From the NCBI GenBank assembly GCA_021781835.1, contig JAJXWD010000011.1:1-64000 (forward strand): DNA of 64,000 bases. The letters are read 5' to 3'. Positions 29,460 through 38,655 of the stretch are shown here, one piece after another. The position numbers and the translations under genes were made by a program. Below the pieces are notes generated by a model. That model had not been told where the DNA came from and made no database searches. It was given only the letters and a program-made list of their open reading frames with translations. Source of the DNA: Pseudomonadota bacterium. Its GTDB lineage: Bacteria; Pseudomonadota; Alphaproteobacteria; Acetobacterales; Acetobacteraceae. Positions within the stretch are counted from its first letter, which is position 1, and every line of letters begins with the position of its first letter.

Positions 29460-29962
29460 GTGGCGGCCACCGTTTGAGAGGCGCTGCCCACGATCGGGGC
29501 GATGGCGGACATGGTGAATGTCAGTCCGGAAAACTCCGCGAATCCCAATGGTTGCCAGTTATAGGTGGCGCGGGCAAGGACGGACGTGCTGCTGCCGGAT
29601 CCCGACCATGTGACGGTGAGCGAGAGGGGCGAGCCCGATATGGTGCCAGATGCACCGCTGGGCGCAGTGCCCGTTGAGACCGCCGGCACGCCGGTATCGA
29701 AACCATTGAACGTCGAAATCGTGCGGGTCAAGCACGGCTCGGTCAGGCTTGGGCTGGAGGTGACCAACCCATTGGTCGCCTGAATGGAGGCCCAGCGTAC
29801 GGTTGCCTTTAGCGCGTTGGTCACGGAGTCCAGGGAAAAGGCCAGAAAGCCGATATTTATGAACGCCATGACAAATGCCATGAAGGCAAGACCAACCAGG
29901 GCAAACTCGATCGCGGCGCTTGCCCGCCGCTGTTTGCGGAAGCGGAAGAAGATCGGTTTCAT
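29450..29962 (-). CDS. TadE-like protein
   Basis: RRASAAIEFALVGLAFMAFVMAFINIGFLAFS. Confidence 0.75.
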   Translation of the reverse strand: MKPIFFRFRKQRRASAAIEFALVGLAFMAFVMAFINIGFLAFSLDSVTNALKATVRWASIQATNGLVTSSPSLTEPCLTRTISTFNGFDTGVPAVSTGTAPSGASGTISGSPLSLTVTWSGSGSSTSVLARATYNWQPLGFAEFSGLTFTMSAIAPIVGSASQTVAATCK

Positions 29963-31938
29963 TGCATCAATAGAGCCTGGGCCGCGCCGCCGCCGCTGGA
30001 GCCGCCGCCGGTGCCGCCGGTCTCTTCAAGGATGACCGTGCCGCCTTGGGTAACGGAGATTGAGCCGACGACAATGCCCAATGAGCCAGTGATTCCAGAA
30101 GCGCCGCCCGTGCTGTACCCGCTGGGCGCGATGGTGCCGGCACCGCTATCCGTGAGAGACGCGCTTGGCGCATATATCCAGCCATTCATGACCGTGCTCG
30201 CCCCTTCATTAACGGTGTCGGCCGCCGTGTCGGCGCGGGACTGGTAGATTAAAACCCCGCAAATGCCTTCGCCATCGGTGCCGTCGTAAGGTGGGGCGGT
30301 GACGTCGGCGTCGATCGGGTAGGCCGCGGGTTGAACGCAGTTGCTGGTCGGGGCGCTGAGGGAGGTCGATGTACCGCCGGCGATGTCAAATCCGGCCGTG
30401 CCTTCCAGGATGAACGTGACCCCCGTTCCAGTTACATCGGCGCCTGCTGTAATTGTCAGGTTGCCGTTGCGGATATAGTATATGCCCGGGCAAAACGTGA
30501 CGTTTTTGGTGCCGTTGGAGATGTTGAGGCCGCCATCGAACCAGTAGGTGCCGGGGCTGGTGCCGCAGTCTCCGGCGCTGTCCACCGCGCCAAAAACGGT
30601 GTTGCCTTGGTCGGCGTAATAGGCGCCGTTTTTCGCGCCGGAATAGGCTGTGAAGACATAATTTCCCGTTGGCCAATAGGCGTCTGTCGTTGCGGTGCCT
30701 TGAATTTTGGCGCCGCCATTGAAAATATAAGTGCCGCCGGGCTGTGTTTGGATCGTCAGGATGGCGCATTGATTGTCGAAGGCGTAATCGTTGCTGTTGT
30801 ACATGTTGTAGGAATTTCCTTGCAACTCCAAGCCTGGGGATTGTCCCCAGCAATTGGTTGCAAAGCCGCCGGCGATATAATAGGCGCCATTGTCGAAAAT
30901 GGTGCTGTCGCCGTCCGATCCTCCGATGCCGCCCGTGATGTATGTTGTGCCCAAAGCCCCATAGCCAAGCTCATTTGACGGATTATTGATCTTCGACATG
31001 CCGTTGTAAGCACCCGGCGGCTCGCTGCAGCAGACATATTTCACGAAATTCGAGGCGGTGGGAAAGCCGCCCTGGCCGAGCTGATTGGTCCATGGTGTGG
31101 ACGCGGTTGAATATTGCCAGTTTTGCCAGGGCAAATTGCTGGAGGTTGTTGTGTCTCCCGGGGCCATGTTGGCCAAAGGATCGGGTGTCACGCTCGCATT
31201 GTCTGTGCCGGCATAGGTCCCGTGGGGAATTGGCGATTGGGTGGGGCCGATATAGCCGTTGCTGTAGGAGATCGAGCCGCCGCCAACCGCGTTGACGGAG
31301 CTGCCTTCGATAACGGCTGACCCATATGGAATGGAAATGGCGCTGGAACTGCTGGAGTTTGCGGTGATGCCGCATTTGACCCCTTGAATGAACCCCGCGC
31401 CTTCTGCCGTGATGTCCGTGCCGGTGGTTCCGGTGGCCAAGAGGCAGGCGCTGGAACTGCTCGCCACATAATCGGCGGCGGCTCGGGCGGTTTGCATGCC
31501 CGCCGGCATGCCCGACAAGCCAAGCCCCCCCACGCCGGAAAAGAAGCTCATGCGTGGGGCCGAAACCGTTGCCACCCACTGGGTCGCGGACTGGCCGTTG
31601 ACGGTGATCGCGCTTGGCTTGATGGTTACCGATGCCGAGCTTAGCGCCGAGCGGTCGCTATTGGCGGCCCTGGCCGCGGACAGGGCGAAGGGTTGGGCTT
31701 GTGCTGAGGTGCCGACATTCGAGGCCCCATAGACGATCTCGGCCTGAGCCGCGGACATTGCCGCCGCATCGGCCGCTGTTTGCAGGGAGCCCTGCTCTTG
31801 ATACCAAAATCCGATATCGGCGACAAAACCGATCATGGCAATTAGCATGGGCGCCATTAGCGCGGTAGGCAGCACCAGACTGCCCCGCCAGTCACGCCAA
31901 AGGCGGAAGAGCGGAAAACGGCAAACGGCTTGTTTCAT
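29959..31938 (-). CDS. TadG-like protein (TadE/TadG N-terminus with long extracellular C-terminal part)
   Basis: WRGSLVLPTALMAPMLIAMIGFVADIGFWYQEQGSLQTAADAAAMSAAQA; Gly/Ser/Thr-rich C-terminus. Confidence 0.75.
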   Translation of the reverse strand: MKQAVCRFPLFRLWRDWRGSLVLPTALMAPMLIAMIGFVADIGFWYQEQGSLQTAADAAAMSAAQAEIVYGASNVGTSAQAQPFALSAARAANSDRSALSSASVTIKPSAITVNGQSATQWVATVSAPRMSFFSGVGGLGLSGMPAGMQTARAAADYVASSSSACLLATGTTGTDITAEGAGFIQGVKCGITANSSSSSAISIPYGSAVIEGSSVNAVGGGSISYSNGYIGPTQSPIPHGTYAGTDNASVTPDPLANMAPGDTTTSSNLPWQNWQYSTASTPWTNQLGQGGFPTASNFVKYVCCSEPPGAYNGMSKINNPSNELGYGALGTTYITGGIGGSDGDSTIFDNGAYYIAGGFATNCWGQSPGLELQGNSYNMYNSNDYAFDNQCAILTIQTQPGGTYIFNGGAKIQGTATTDAYWPTGNYVFTAYSGAKNGAYYADQGNTVFGAVDSAGDCGTSPGTYWFDGGLNISNGTKNVTFCPGIYYIRNGNLTITAGADVTGTGVTFILEGTAGFDIAGGTSTSLSAPTSNCVQPAAYPIDADVTAPPYDGTDGEGICGVLIYQSRADTAADTVNEGASTVMNGWIYAPSASLTDSGAGTIAPSGYSTGGASGITGSLGIVVGSISVTQGGTVILEETGGTGGGSSGGGAAQALLMQ

Positions 31939-32588
31939 AATCGCGCTTGAAGGTTAATGAAAAATTGTTTTCGGGCGCCAAGTCACGCTTTTCGTTGTTG
32001 TTTGTCAATATGATTGGCGGTGTGCGCCGCGCATCTGATGGTCACATTATTTTGATTGGTTGTTTAAGGGAGTTTGGTTGACTTAAAGTAAGGGGGGTTA
32101 ATAGATTTTTTTGGCTTGTCCGGGAGGGGCGAAATCCGGAACATAATAAAAAAATCAGCGCTTATTTGCTTGGTAAAATTTAATCTTCAGGCCGCGCGTG
32201 GAGGGTGAAATGCAGGGCGGGGTGATGTGTGTTTTAAGGTCCGGTGGCGTTAATGATGTGCTGTTGCGAATACATATTCATCAAATTCACGAAGGTAAAA
32301 ACGGCTTCCAAGCAGAGGTCAAGAATTTTGTGTGAATGGTGGAATGTTATGAATTTGTTTTGATTTGAATTTGAGGTTTTGTTTCTTTTTAAATGACGTT
32401 TTTAATGATTTTGGCAATTTGCCCAAGATGACAAAATGTTCCGGGTGTCTGGTGTTTGTTGCAACCAGATTGGACGGTGAGATAAGGGTTTATGCGAGAA
32501 AAATCTTGTGAAGATAAGAAATATTCATAAAATCCGGTCATTTAATTCATATATGGTTGGGCCATCCGTGAACGGATGCGGGGGAGGC

Positions 32589-33266
32589 ATGTCTGAAATA
32601 AAAGCCTGCGTTTTTGACGCCTATGGAACCTTGTTTGATCTGGCCTCCGCCGCCGCGCGTTGCCCGGATGTGCCCGAGGCCGCGCGCGCGCCGCTGAGCG
32701 CGCTGTGGCGCGACAAGCAGCTGCAATATACCTGGCTGCGCGCCCTGCAGGGGCGCTATGCCGATTTTCGCCAGGTGACGGCGGAGGCGCTCGATTTCGC
32801 GCTGGAAAGCCTGGGGCTGGCGACGCCCGGGCGCCATGGCGCGCTGATGGCGTTGTTTGACACGCTGCGGGCGTTTCCCGAGGTGCCGGACATGTTGCGC
32901 CGCCTGCGCGCGGCGGGGCTCAAGACCGCCATTCTCTCGAACGGCACGCCGGAGATGCTGGCCTCGGCCATTGGCAGCGCCGGGCTGGAGGGGCTGTTTG
33001 ACGAGGTGCTCTCGGTGCATCCGTTGCGGACCTATAAGACCGACCGGCGCGCGTACCAGTATGCGCTTGATATGCTGGGTCTCACGGCGGGGGAGATCAG
33101 CTTTCAGTCTGCCAATGGCTGGGATGCCCATGCGGCGGCGGATTTTGGGATGCGCGTGGTGTGGTGCAACCGCTATGGCCAGCGGCCTGAACGTTTGCCC
33201 GGCCAGCCCGCGCACGAGATTGCCACCCTGGCCGCGCTGCCCGCCTGGCTGGGGCTGGCGCCGTGA
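32589..33266 (+). CDS. Haloacid dehalogenase, type II
   Basis: KACVFDAYGTLFDLASA; AILSNGTPEMLASAI; SANGWDAHAAADFGMRVVWCNR. Confidence 0.92.
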   Translation: MSEIKACVFDAYGTLFDLASAAARCPDVPEAARAPLSALWRDKQLQYTWLRALQGRYADFRQVTAEALDFALESLGLATPGRHGALMALFDTLRAFPEVPDMLRRLRAAGLKTAILSNGTPEMLASAIGSAGLEGLFDEVLSVHPLRTYKTDRRAYQYALDMLGLTAGEISFQSANGWDAHAAADFGMRVVWCNRYGQRPERLPGQPAHEIATLAALPAWLGLAP

Positions 33267-33275
33267 AAGCGGCGC

Positions 33276-34034
33276 CTATGGCGTGGCGCTGGTTGAGGCC
33301 GTGGCCGGTGGGGCGGCTTTAGGGGCGGGCGCGGCGCTGGTGGGGCTGGCGGTGGCCGCTGTGCTGGGGCTGGCCGGTGTGGTGCTGGCTGGCGTGGTGT
33401 TGGCGGCGGCCGTACTGGCGGTTGTGGTGTTGGCGGCGGCCGTGCTGGCCGGGGTGGTGGCGGGTTTGGTGCTGGCGGCAGGCGTAGCCGGTGCGGCTGG
33501 TTTGGGCGCGGCGGGCGGCTTGGGCGTTGCCGGGGTGGGCGTTGCCGGTTTGGGGGCTGCCGGCGCGGGGACCGGCACGGTATAATCGGGCACGATGCGG
33601 GCTTGCTGGCTGCTGGCGATGACCAGCACATGCAAGCCGATGGGCAGGGGGGTTTTGCTCGTCTGGGTGACGGAGACCAGGTTGTTGTTGGTCTCCTGGA
33701 CGATATATTCCCAGCCTTTGGTGTCGGCCATTGCCTGCTGGGCCGCCGCGCCGCCAAGGCCGCCGACCAGCGCGCCGCCAATGGCGCCAAGGGCCGTGAC
33801 CTCGGGCGGACCCGCGAGCTGCGCGCCCGCCACTCCGCCCGCCGCGCCGCCAGCCGCTGCCCCCACCGCGCCATTGGCGGCAATGAGCACGGCACGCGCG
33901 CCGATGATGACACCACGCTGCACGGGCGCGGCCTGCTGGGCGGCGGCGGCGGCGTAGGTGTTGGGGGAGTAGCTGTCATGGCAGCCAGTGAGGGCGGCGG
34001 GAAGCAGAAGCAGGGGCAAGGCAAGACGGCGCAC
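33276..34034 (-). CDS. Glycine-zipper outer-membrane lipoprotein with Ala/Pro/Thr-rich C-terminal tail
   Basis: Lipobox LPAALTGC; glycine-rich VGAAAGGAAGGVAGAQL / GGALVGGLGGAA; repeats of STAAANTT/TTPAST. Confidence 0.75.
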   Translation of the reverse strand: MRRLALPLLLLPAALTGCHDSYSPNTYAAAAAQQAAPVQRGVIIGARAVLIAANGAVGAAAGGAAGGVAGAQLAGPPEVTALGAIGGALVGGLGGAAAQQAMADTKGWEYIVQETNNNLVSVTQTSKTPLPIGLHVLVIASSQQARIVPDYTVPVPAPAAPKPATPTPATPKPPAAPKPAAPATPAASTKPATTPASTAAANTTTASTAAANTTPASTTPASPSTAATASPTSAAPAPKAAPPATASTSATP

Positions 34035-34264
34035 GGGGGATCCATTTTGGTCGGGATGGGGGGAATTTAGCCGCCTCGGGGCGGGCTGTCACGCGCGGGG
34101 GGCGTTTGGGCGGTGGGGGTGGGGGGTAACAAAATGATACGGCGGGGCGGGCGGTTGACTTATGAAAGGCGCGGCGCAGAGTGGGGCGGCGGCAAAATGC
34201 CCGCTTCAGGAACGAGGTTCTCGGAGTGGCTTGGGGGGGCGTGCCGCGGGATTGGAGATTGGTG

Positions 34265-35170
34265 ATGAGTGAAACGCACGCGCCGGTGGTCAGCTATTTG
34301 GGAAACAGAATTTTGGTGCGGGACGGCGAGACCGTGCTCGACGCCATGCTTAGAGCCGGGATCGATTTGGCGTTTTCGTGCAAGGCGGGCAGTTGCCAGA
34401 CTTGTCTGCTGCAATGCCTGGAGGGCGAGATACCTGAGCGGACGCAGCGGGGGCTTGCGGATGGGGTGCGGGCCAAGGGGTATTTCATGCCCTGCCGGTG
34501 CAAGCCCGTGGGCGATATGGTGCTGGCGCCCAAAAATGCCGATGATCTGGCGGCGGAGGCGTCCGCCAAACCCGTGGCGGCCACGGCCCCGGGGGCGGTG
34601 GAGATTGCCTATCCCGAAACCGATCCGGGGCTGTGGGCGGAATTGCAGGAGGGCGGCGACAAGGTGCGCCGGATTTTGGCGGATTTTTATGACGCGGTGT
34701 ATGCGGATGAGGCGCTGGCGCCGTTTTTCGAGCGGGTCTCGAAAGAGCATATCGCCGGGCAGCAATATACCTTTATGAAGCGCTGCCTGCTGGGGGAGAA
34801 GGTTTATTTTGGCGACCGGCCGCGCAATGCCCATCACTGGATGGTGATTTCGGAGGCGCTGATGGACCACCGCCAGGCGCTGATGGAGAGGGCGCTGCTC
34901 GATAACGGGCTGACCCCCAGCCAGGCCGAGCGCTGGATGCGGCTGGAGGAGCATTTCCGGGGCGATATCGTGAAAACATCGGCATGGCCGAAGCGAATCG
35001 GGGCGCTGGAGGTGATGTTCGAGGGCGTGGGGCAGGAGGTTATGGCCGTTGCCACGCTGTGCGATTTTTGCCAGGCGGAAATCGATGCCGGGACCAGGGT
35101 GGTGGTGCACCAGCGGCGCGGGTGGGTGAGCTGCCCGGATTGCGCGGAGGCGGCGGTTTTGCAGGCGTAA
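34265..35170 (+). CDS. 2Fe-2S ferredoxin domain - truncated globin-like domain - C-terminal CxxC/CxxC (Zn-ribbon-like) fusion
   Basis: Ferredoxin CKAGSCQTCLLQ...MPCRC; globin-like YDAVYADEALAPFFERVSKEHIAGQQYTFMKRC...AHHWMVISEALMDHRQALM; C-terminal CDFC-X20-CPDC. Internal ATG at 34265 chosen. Confidence 0.8.
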   Translation: MSETHAPVVSYLGNRILVRDGETVLDAMLRAGIDLAFSCKAGSCQTCLLQCLEGEIPERTQRGLADGVRAKGYFMPCRCKPVGDMVLAPKNADDLAAEASAKPVAATAPGAVEIAYPETDPGLWAELQEGGDKVRRILADFYDAVYADEALAPFFERVSKEHIAGQQYTFMKRCLLGEKVYFGDRPRNAHHWMVISEALMDHRQALMERALLDNGLTPSQAERWMRLEEHFRGDIVKTSAWPKRIGALEVMFEGVGQEVMAVATLCDFCQAEIDAGTRVVVHQRRGWVSCPDCAEAAVLQA

Positions 35171-35195
35171 CCCGCCCTCTCTGTCTCTGTGGGGG

Positions 35196-35687
35196 TCAGG
35201 TTTTGGGCGGCGGGGCGGCGATGAGGGCGGCCCAGCCGATGGCGGCGCCGACCGCGATGCCGAGCGCCACCTCGGCCAGGCGGGTGGCGAGGAAGGCGGG
35301 CATGGATTCGGTGTGGGGCACCAGCATGAGGATGGTGATGGTGACCGCCGAAACCTGGGTGGCGCCTTCGAGGGCCAGCTCGTGGCAGAGCACCCCGGCC
35401 AGGATGATGCCCAGCAGATAGACCGGCAGGGAATCACCGAACACCAGCACCAGGGCGAGGCCGATGGCGCCGCCGATGAGGCCGCCGAGCGCCTGGTTGC
35501 GGGCCATGGATTTCATGGCCCGCATTTCGGTTTGCAGCACCAGGATGGCGGTGATCGAGCCCCAGAAATCCTGGCGCAGCCCGAGCCAATGGCTGGGGGC
35601 GTAGGCGAGACCGGCGGCCAGCGCCAACAGGCCGCCACGGGTGAGGCCGGTGACCAGGCGGTGCAGAAAGGTTGCGGCGCTGGTCAT
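35196..35687 (-). CDS. FUSC / aromatic-acid exporter-like small membrane protein
   Basis: SHWLGLRQDFWGSITAILVLQTEMRAMKSMARNQALGGLIGGAIGLALV. Confidence 0.65.
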   Translation of the reverse strand: MTSAATFLHRLVTGLTRGGLLALAAGLAYAPSHWLGLRQDFWGSITAILVLQTEMRAMKSMARNQALGGLIGGAIGLALVLVFGDSLPVYLLGIILAGVLCHELALEGATQVSAVTITILMLVPHTESMPAFLATRLAEVALGIAVGAAIGWAALIAAPPPKT

Positions 35688-38051
35688 TCAGGCGGGTTTC
35701 AGGGCGTCTTCGCAGGCGGCGAGGATGGCGGCTTCGTCCATCTCATATTCGCGGTACAGGCTCTCGACCGTGCCGGACTGGCCGAACCGGTCGGGGCCGA
35801 GCGCCATGACACGCTGGCCGCGCACCGCGCCCAGCCAGGCATGGGCGGCGGGGTGGCCATCGAGCACGGTGACCAGGGCGGCATCGGGGGCGAGCGGGGC
35901 CAATATGTCTTCGATATGGGCGCGGATGCGGTAGCCTTGGCGGCGGGTGCGCTGCACGGCGCGCCAGCCCGCGTAGAGCCGGTTGGGCGAGGTGATGGCC
36001 AGCAGCCCGGCGGTGGGTTCGCGCAGGCGCAGGGTGGCGAAGGCTTTTTCGGCCTCGCCCGCCAGCGGGCCCTGATAGGCGATGGCGAGTTTGGCGCCCG
36101 GCGCGGGCGGCACCACCCAATGGGCGCCGGCGATGACGTGGCGGGCGTTCAGCTCGCGCTCGGGCTGGGGGAGCGGCAGATTGGAGAGGCGCAGCCAGAC
36201 GGCCGAGCCGTTGGGGCGCTGCATATAGTCGAAGGCATGGCGGAGCAGGATGCGCAGCTCATCGCAATAGCTGGGCTCGAAGGTGGCGAGTTTGTCTTGC
36301 ACGATGCCGAGCAGGGGGGTGTTGGTGGCCTGGTGCTGGCCGCCCTCGTGGCTGAGGGTGAGGCCGCTCGGCGTGGAGACCAGCAGGAAGCGGGCATCTT
36401 GGTAGCAGGCGTAATAGAGCGCGTCGTGGCCGCGGTTGACGAAGGGGTCGTAGACCGTGCCGATGGGCAGGATGCGCGCGCCGAACAGCTCGTGCGCCAT
36501 GCCGGCCGCGCCGAGCAGCAGGAACAGGTTTTGTTCGGCGATGCCAAGCTCGATATGCTGGCCCTTGGGGTTGGTGCCCCAGCGCTGGGCGGAGGCCAGT
36601 TTGCCGTCGCGGAAAATATCTTCTTTCACCTCGCGGTCGAACACGCCGCGGCGGTTGATCCAGGGGCCGAGATTGGTGGAGACCGCGACATCGGGGGAGG
36701 TGGTGACGAGGTGGCGGGTGAGCGCGGCGGTTTCGGCGTTGCCGCGGCCGATTTCGGAGAGGAGTTCGCCAAAGCCGGACTGGGTGCTCATGCGCCGGCC
36801 GACCGTGCGGGGCTGGGGCAGCTGGGCCGGCACCGGCACGGGCGGCGCGGAGAGCTTGCGGCCCTCGGGCGAGAGAGGCTGGGCGTAGGGCGCGGCCATG
36901 ATCAGCCGCTCGACGGCGCGCGGGTCGGTGAGACCTTCGAGCCGGTCCCATTCATGGCCGGGGCGGATGTGATGGCGGGCCTTGAAGGCTTCCATCTGCT
37001 CGGGCGTCATGAGGCCGGCGTGGTTATCCTTGTGGCCGGCGAAGGGCATGGTGTTGCCCTTGATGGTGTAGGCCAGGAACAAGGTGGGGCGCGAGGACTG
37101 GCTGGCCTTGGCGAAGGTTTCGGTGAGGGTGCCGAGATCATGGCCGGCCAGGTTGGTCATCAGGCCGTGCAACTCATCATCGGGGAGGGGGTCGATGAGG
37201 GCGCGGACATAGCGGTTGCGGCCCAGATCGCGGGTCAGCGCCTCGCGCCAGGCCGGGCCGCCTTGGAAGGTGAGGGCGGAATAATCGGTGTTGGGGCAGT
37301 CATCGAGCCATTTTTTGAGCGCGCCGCCGCCCGGGCGGGCAAAGGCGGCTTCCAGCCGGCGGCCATATTTGAGGGCCAGCACGTTCCAGCCCATGTCGCG
37401 GAACAGACCCTCGAAACGGCCGAACAGCCGGTCGGGCATGACCGAGTCGAGGCTTTGGCGGTTATAATCGACCACCCACCAGACATCGCGCACGCCGTGT
37501 TTCCAGCCCTCGAGCAGGGCTTCGTAGATATTACCCTCGTCGAGCTCGGCATCGCCCGCGATGGCGACCGAGCGGCCCTTGGGCAGCCCGTCCCGCGAGA
37601 GGCCGTGGCACTCGGCGTAATCCTGGATGAGCGAGGCGAAGGAGGTGAGCGCCACGCCGAGCCCCACCGAGCCGGTGGAAAAATCGATCTCGGGGCCGTC
37701 CTTGGCGCGGGAGGGATAGGCTTGGGCGCCGCCGAACTGGCGGAGATTTTGGATGGCTTCGAGCGATTGCCGCCCGAGCAGATAGTTGATGGCGTGCAGC
37801 ACGGGGGCCGCGTGGGGTTTGACGGCGACACGGTCTTGCGGGCGGAGCGAATCGAAATACAGCGCCGCCATGATCGAGGTGACCGAGGCGCAGGAGGCTT
37901 GATGGCCGCCGACTTTTTGGCCCTCGGGGTTGGGGTGGCCATGATTGGCGTGATGGATCATCCAGGAGGCGAGCCAGAGCAGCTTGCGCTCGATCTCGGC
38001 CAGCGTTTCCAGTTTCCCCGTGCCGTGCAGGAGCGGCCTTATTTGGTTCAT
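35688..38051 (-). CDS. Transketolase / homodimeric pyruvate dehydrogenase E1 (AceE)-like ThDP enzyme
   Basis: MNQIRPLLHGTGKLETLAEIERKLLWLASWMIHHANHGHPN; ThDP motif GDAELDEGNIYEALLEGWKHGVRDVWWVVDYNRQSLDSV. Confidence 0.75.
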   Translation of the reverse strand: MNQIRPLLHGTGKLETLAEIERKLLWLASWMIHHANHGHPNPEGQKVGGHQASCASVTSIMAALYFDSLRPQDRVAVKPHAAPVLHAINYLLGRQSLEAIQNLRQFGGAQAYPSRAKDGPEIDFSTGSVGLGVALTSFASLIQDYAECHGLSRDGLPKGRSVAIAGDAELDEGNIYEALLEGWKHGVRDVWWVVDYNRQSLDSVMPDRLFGRFEGLFRDMGWNVLALKYGRRLEAAFARPGGGALKKWLDDCPNTDYSALTFQGGPAWREALTRDLGRNRYVRALIDPLPDDELHGLMTNLAGHDLGTLTETFAKASQSSRPTLFLAYTIKGNTMPFAGHKDNHAGLMTPEQMEAFKARHHIRPGHEWDRLEGLTDPRAVERLIMAAPYAQPLSPEGRKLSAPPVPVPAQLPQPRTVGRRMSTQSGFGELLSEIGRGNAETAALTRHLVTTSPDVAVSTNLGPWINRRGVFDREVKEDIFRDGKLASAQRWGTNPKGQHIELGIAEQNLFLLLGAAGMAHELFGARILPIGTVYDPFVNRGHDALYYACYQDARFLLVSTPSGLTLSHEGGQHQATNTPLLGIVQDKLATFEPSYCDELRILLRHAFDYMQRPNGSAVWLRLSNLPLPQPERELNARHVIAGAHWVVPPAPGAKLAIAYQGPLAGEAEKAFATLRLREPTAGLLAITSPNRLYAGWRAVQRTRRQGYRIRAHIEDILAPLAPDAALVTVLDGHPAAHAWLGAVRGQRVMALGPDRFGQSGTVESLYREYEMDEAAILAACEDALKPA

Positions 38052-38071
38052 GGCCCCACAATCTTGTTCAT
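38048..38071 (-). CDS. 7-codon upstream ORF (MNKIVGP) overlapping the start of the E1-like gene
   Basis: ATGAACAAGATTGTGGGGCCATGA; stop TGA overlaps ATG of the main ORF; created by a 15-nt direct repeat. Confidence 0.4.
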   Translation of the reverse strand: MNKIVGP

Positions 38072-38155
38072 GGCCCCACATCTAGGGCAAGCGGTGGCTA
38101 AGCGCAAAGATTAGCGCAAGGCGGGGGCCATGAAAATGACAGACCGGCGCGGGGG

Positions 38156-38422
38156 TTAGTTGTCGTCGTCGTCGTCATCCCCGTTATATGGGTAGGGGGG
38201 CGCGTAGCCGTTGGCGACCGCCCATTGGTGCTCGCGCCATTGATGTTCGCGCCATTCATGCCGCTGCCAGGCGGCTTGCCGCTGGGCCTCGTACCAGCCG
38301 GGCGGGGGCGGCGGCGGGGCATAGGCCGGGCCGCCCCAGACCATGATCTGCGCCATGGCGGGGGCGGCGAACAGCGTGAGCAGCGCGCCGAGCATGAGGG
38401 GTTTGTGGAAATGCTTGAGCAT
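38156..38422 (-). CDS. Small secreted protein, Pro/Trp/His-rich with poly-Asp C-terminus
   Basis: Signal peptide MLKHFHKPLMLGALLTLFAAPAMA; PPPPPPGWYEAQRQ; WREHQWREHQW; GDDDDDDN end. Confidence 0.6.
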   Translation of the reverse strand: MLKHFHKPLMLGALLTLFAAPAMAQIMVWGGPAYAPPPPPPGWYEAQRQAAWQRHEWREHQWREHQWAVANGYAPPYPYNGDDDDDDN

Positions 38423-38655
38423 GGTGATGTTCCTGACGGTGGCGGCAAGGGGCGGTGGCCGCGCTGTGCCGATGCAGCCTCTATGCCCAGGAAAAACGGC
38501 GCGATTGCGGGGAGATGATGGCGCGCTTGGGATGGTTGATGGCCAGATGAAGGCGGATATGAAAACGCCCCGCAAGCCTACATTGGCCTGCGGGGCGCGG
38601 CGGGACGGGATTTGCGTGGACAGGGCGCGAAGCCCGACCCGCCCGTGAGGTCCGG

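Noticed and set aside
35313-38114. 933-aa + strand ORF
   Set aside because: Antisense shadow of the E1-like gene; Gly/Ala/Glu-rich without recognisable domains.
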